Shown here in pieces: positions 5,118 to 6,845 of a stretch of 6,845 nucleotides of DNA (position 1 is the first letter of the stretch; each line of letters opens with the position of its first letter). Source of the DNA: Methylophaga sp. (lineage in GTDB: Bacteria; Pseudomonadota; Gammaproteobacteria; Nitrosococcales; Methylophagaceae); assembly GCA_013139345.1 (NCBI GenBank), contig WTAY01000074.1, positions 1 through 6,845 on the forward strand. Reading direction: 5' to 3'. The notes beneath the pieces were generated by a model. That model saw only the letters and a program-made list of their open reading frames with translations, made no database searches and had not been told where the DNA came from. The translations under genes and the position numbers were made by a program.

Positions 5118-6059
5118 ATGTCATTGAGAATTGAGATCGACAATCTTGCCAAACATTTTGGTGCGATTAAAGCCGTAGATGGTGTGTCATTTTCAGTAAG
5201 AAAAGGTGAGGTTCTAGGTTTCCTAGGTCCTAACGGTGCGGGTAAATCAACGACCATGAAAATGGTGACGGGATTCTTAACACCGACACGTGGTACTGTG
5301 CGCGTATGTGGCCATGATGTTCTTCAAGATCCTATCGCGGTTAAAGCGAGTTTAGGTTACTTGCCTGAGGGTGCACCAGCGTATGCTGATATGACCCCTG
5401 ATGGCTTCCTTAAATTTATTGCTGATATTCGCGGTCTATCTGGCAAAGAAAAACAAATGGCGGTTGAGTCTGCTGCAGAGCGTGCGCAAATCAAGCATGT
5501 GATGTATCAGCCAATTGAAACCTTATCGAAAGGCTATAAACGTCGTGTTGGTTTATCTCAAGCTATTTTGCATAATCCGCCAGTATTGATTCTTGATGAA
5601 CCTACAGATGGTTTAGATCCGAACCAAAAGCATGAAGTGCGTACATTAATTAATGATATGGCTCATGATAAGGCGATCATTATTTCAACGCATATTCTTG
5701 AAGAAGTACATGCCTTATGTCATCGCAATGTATTGATTGCGAACGGTAAAATTCAATTTGATGGCACGCCGCATGAACTTGAAGCAATGTCTCGTTACCA
5801 TAATGCGGTGTGTGTTTCAGTTGTAAATGTTGATGATGAACGACTGTCTGCTTTCTTAGCATCACTCGCGTATGTAAAAGAAGTTGAAACATTACCTGGT
5901 ACTAGAGGTTTCCGAGTTTATCCTCAAAACGGTCAGCAAATTACCGCTGAATTGTCACAAGCCATTCGTGATAATAATTGGCAGGTTGACTCACTTCATG
6001 CTGAGCACGGTCGTTTAGATGAAGTATTCCGTACCATTACAATGGGTGGGGCTAAATAG
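5118..6059 (+). CDS. ABC transporter ATP-binding protein, GldA-like
   Basis: The 313-residue nucleotide-binding subunit of an ABC-2 type transporter, expected to hydrolyse ATP on the cytoplasmic face of the permease encoded next. Motifs in order are Walker A GPNGAGKST (37-45), the Q-loop region YLPEGAPAYADM (81-92) with glutamate in place of the usual glutamine, signature LSKGYKRRVGLSQA (136-149), Walker B VLILDEP (156-162), D-loop GLDP (165-168) and the switch histidine in STH (H192). The Q-loop glutamate, the LSKGY signature and a C-terminal extension of about 100 residues ending in HGRLDEVF (297-304) are, as I recall, typical of the GldA/NosF/CcmA-like branch and not signs of damage. The start is supported by GGAGGA 9 bases upstream. 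The permease begins 2 bases after the stop, so the genes should be translated together. The transported substrate is unknown. Confidence 0.93.
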   Translation: MSLRIEIDNLAKHFGAIKAVDGVSFSVRKGEVLGFLGPNGAGKSTTMKMVTGFLTPTRGTVRVCGHDVLQDPIAVKASLGYLPEGAPAYADMTPDGFLKFIADIRGLSGKEKQMAVESAAERAQIKHVMYQPIETLSKGYKRRVGLSQAILHNPPVLILDEPTDGLDPNQKHEVRTLINDMAHDKAIIISTHILEEVHALCHRNVLIANGKIQFDGTPHELEAMSRYHNAVCVSVVNVDDERLSAFLASLAYVKEVETLPGTRGFRVYPQNGQQITAELSQAIRDNNWQVDSLHAEHGRLDEVFRTITMGGAK

Positions 6060-6061
6060 AT

Positions 6062-6805
6062 ATGATGAACATGAATAATATCTGGTTTATTTTAAAGCGA
6101 GAATTAAGTGGTTATTTTGCAACGCCAGTCGCTTACGTTTTTATTATTAGTTTCTTGTTATTAACAGGGTTCTCAACATTTTTTGTTGGTAACTTCTTTG
6201 AGCGTGGCGAAGCTGATTTATACCCATTCTTCTCCATTCATCCATGGATTTACGTATTACTCATTCCCGCTATTTCAATGCGTTTATGGTCAGAAGAGCG
6301 TAAAAGTGGCTCGATTGAATTATTAATGACCTTGCCTGTTTCAGTATTTGAAGCAGTATTAGGTAAGTTTCTCGCGGCATGGATATTTACAGGTGTCGCT
6401 TTAGGGCTGAACTTTCCTCTTTGGATAACGGTGAATTACTTAGGCACACCTGACAATGGTGTTATTTTTGCTGGTTTCTTAGGCAGCTTCTTAATGGCGG
6501 GTGGTTTCTTAGCAATTGGTGCATGTGTATCTGCAACGACAAAAAATCAAGTAATCGCCTTTGTATTAAGCTTGATTGTTAGCCTTATCTTTGTTTTGAG
6601 TGGCTACGGCATCGTACTTGATTTCTTTAGCAGTTGGGCGCCTGTTGCACTTGTTGATGCAATAAGCTCATTTAGCTTCTTAACTCACTTTGATGCTATC
6701 ACTAAGGGTGTGATTGATATGCGAGATCTGTTGTATTTTGCTTCTGTCATTTTGGTATGGTTATTTGCTAATGCCATCGTCGTTAATGCCCGTCAGGTCG
6801 ATTAG
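6062..6805 (+). CDS. ABC-2 type permease, GldF-like
   Basis: A 247-residue inner-membrane subunit with about six hydrophobic segments (roughly 22-44, 60-76, 100-125, 132-157, 163-187, 221-243). The cytoplasmic loop RLWSEERKSGSIELLMTLPVS (74-94) is the conserved ABC-2 coupling region, and the HFDAITKGVIDMRDLLYF stretch (209-226) fits the GldF-like family. The start could be either of two adjacent ATGs (6062, 6065) or a third at 6071; GGTGGGG inside the end of the ATPase gene (6045-6051) is the likely ribosome site, favouring 6062 or 6065. It directly follows the ATPase gene and is followed after 13 bases by a third gene. In Bacteroidetes, GldF works with GldA and GldG in gliding and secretion; in proteobacteria the role of such systems is not settled, so no function is claimed beyond transport or export. 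Confidence 0.9.
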   Translation: MMNMNNIWFILKRELSGYFATPVAYVFIISFLLLTGFSTFFVGNFFERGEADLYPFFSIHPWIYVLLIPAISMRLWSEERKSGSIELLMTLPVSVFEAVLGKFLAAWIFTGVALGLNFPLWITVNYLGTPDNGVIFAGFLGSFLMAGGFLAIGACVSATTKNQVIAFVLSLIVSLIFVLSGYGIVLDFFSSWAPVALVDAISSFSFLTHFDAITKGVIDMRDLLYFASVILVWLFANAIVVNARQVD

Positions 6806-6818
6806 GAGTTATCGCTAG

Positions 6819-6845
6819 ATGAATAAACAACTATTATCGACCGCT
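6819..6845 (+). CDS. Start of a third operon gene, possibly GldG-like, cut by the window end
   Basis: An ATG at 6819 opens a frame of nine codons (MNKQLLSTA) that runs off the window. AGGAG at 6804-6808, overlapping the permease stop, lies 10 bases before it, which strongly supports a real start. The residues are too few to identify the protein. Position alone suggests a GldG-like ABC-associated auxiliary protein, as is usual after GldA and GldF. Confidence 0.6.

Noticed and set aside
4994..5257. Minus-strand frame of 87 codons across the ABC start
   Set aside because: Its N-terminus is the antisense of the Walker A region, a common shadow of ABC ATPase genes, and it crosses the promoter region.
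5358..5393. Glutamate in the Q-loop of the ATPase as a damaging change
   Set aside because: The YLPE form is, as I recall, usual in the GldA-like branch, and all other ATPase motifs are intact.

Overview
The window looks like chromosome from an AT-leaning gammaproteobacterium. The grounds are protein resemblance (MoaC, an OprO/OprP-type porin, a DUF2333 membrane protein, a Gld-like ABC transporter), Gram-negative export and outer-membrane signatures, and two intergenic hairpin repeats of kinds common in proteobacterial genomes. I cannot name the genus; a marine or methylotrophic lineage is only a guess. There are no rRNA, tRNA, CRISPR, insertion-sequence or phage genes.

Left part (1-3084, all + strand): moaC (molybdenum cofactor synthesis), a two-hairpin repeat, a phosphate-selective-type porin with signal peptide, a second two-hairpin repeat, then tupA, a periplasmic tungstate-binding protein. 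Read together, porin plus TupA suggest passage of an oxyanion (tungstate, molybdate or phosphate) across the outer membrane and its capture in the periplasm, next to a gene for the cofactor that uses Mo or W. The inner-membrane partners TupB and TupC are not in the window.

Middle part (3177-4946, all - strand): two short overlapping, AT-rich reading frames that look like the two ends of one DCL/DUF3223-family protein with its middle missing. They are bracketed by a perfect 12-bp direct repeat, which suggests an inserted and decaying accessory gene. Upstream of them on the same strand is a complete gene for a DUF2333 membrane-anchored protein of unknown function.

Right part (5118-6845, + strand): a tightly packed ABC-2 exporter operon diverging from the DUF2333 gene. 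It holds an ATPase, a six-segment permease, and the first nine codons of a third gene cut by the window end. The layout and motifs match GldA-GldF-GldG-like systems. The 171-bp divergent gap holds promoter candidates on both strands and a 9-bp inverted repeat that spans one of them.

The most notable points are the porin-TupA pairing without TupBC, the split DCL-family gene between direct repeats, and the inverted repeat over the ABC promoter.
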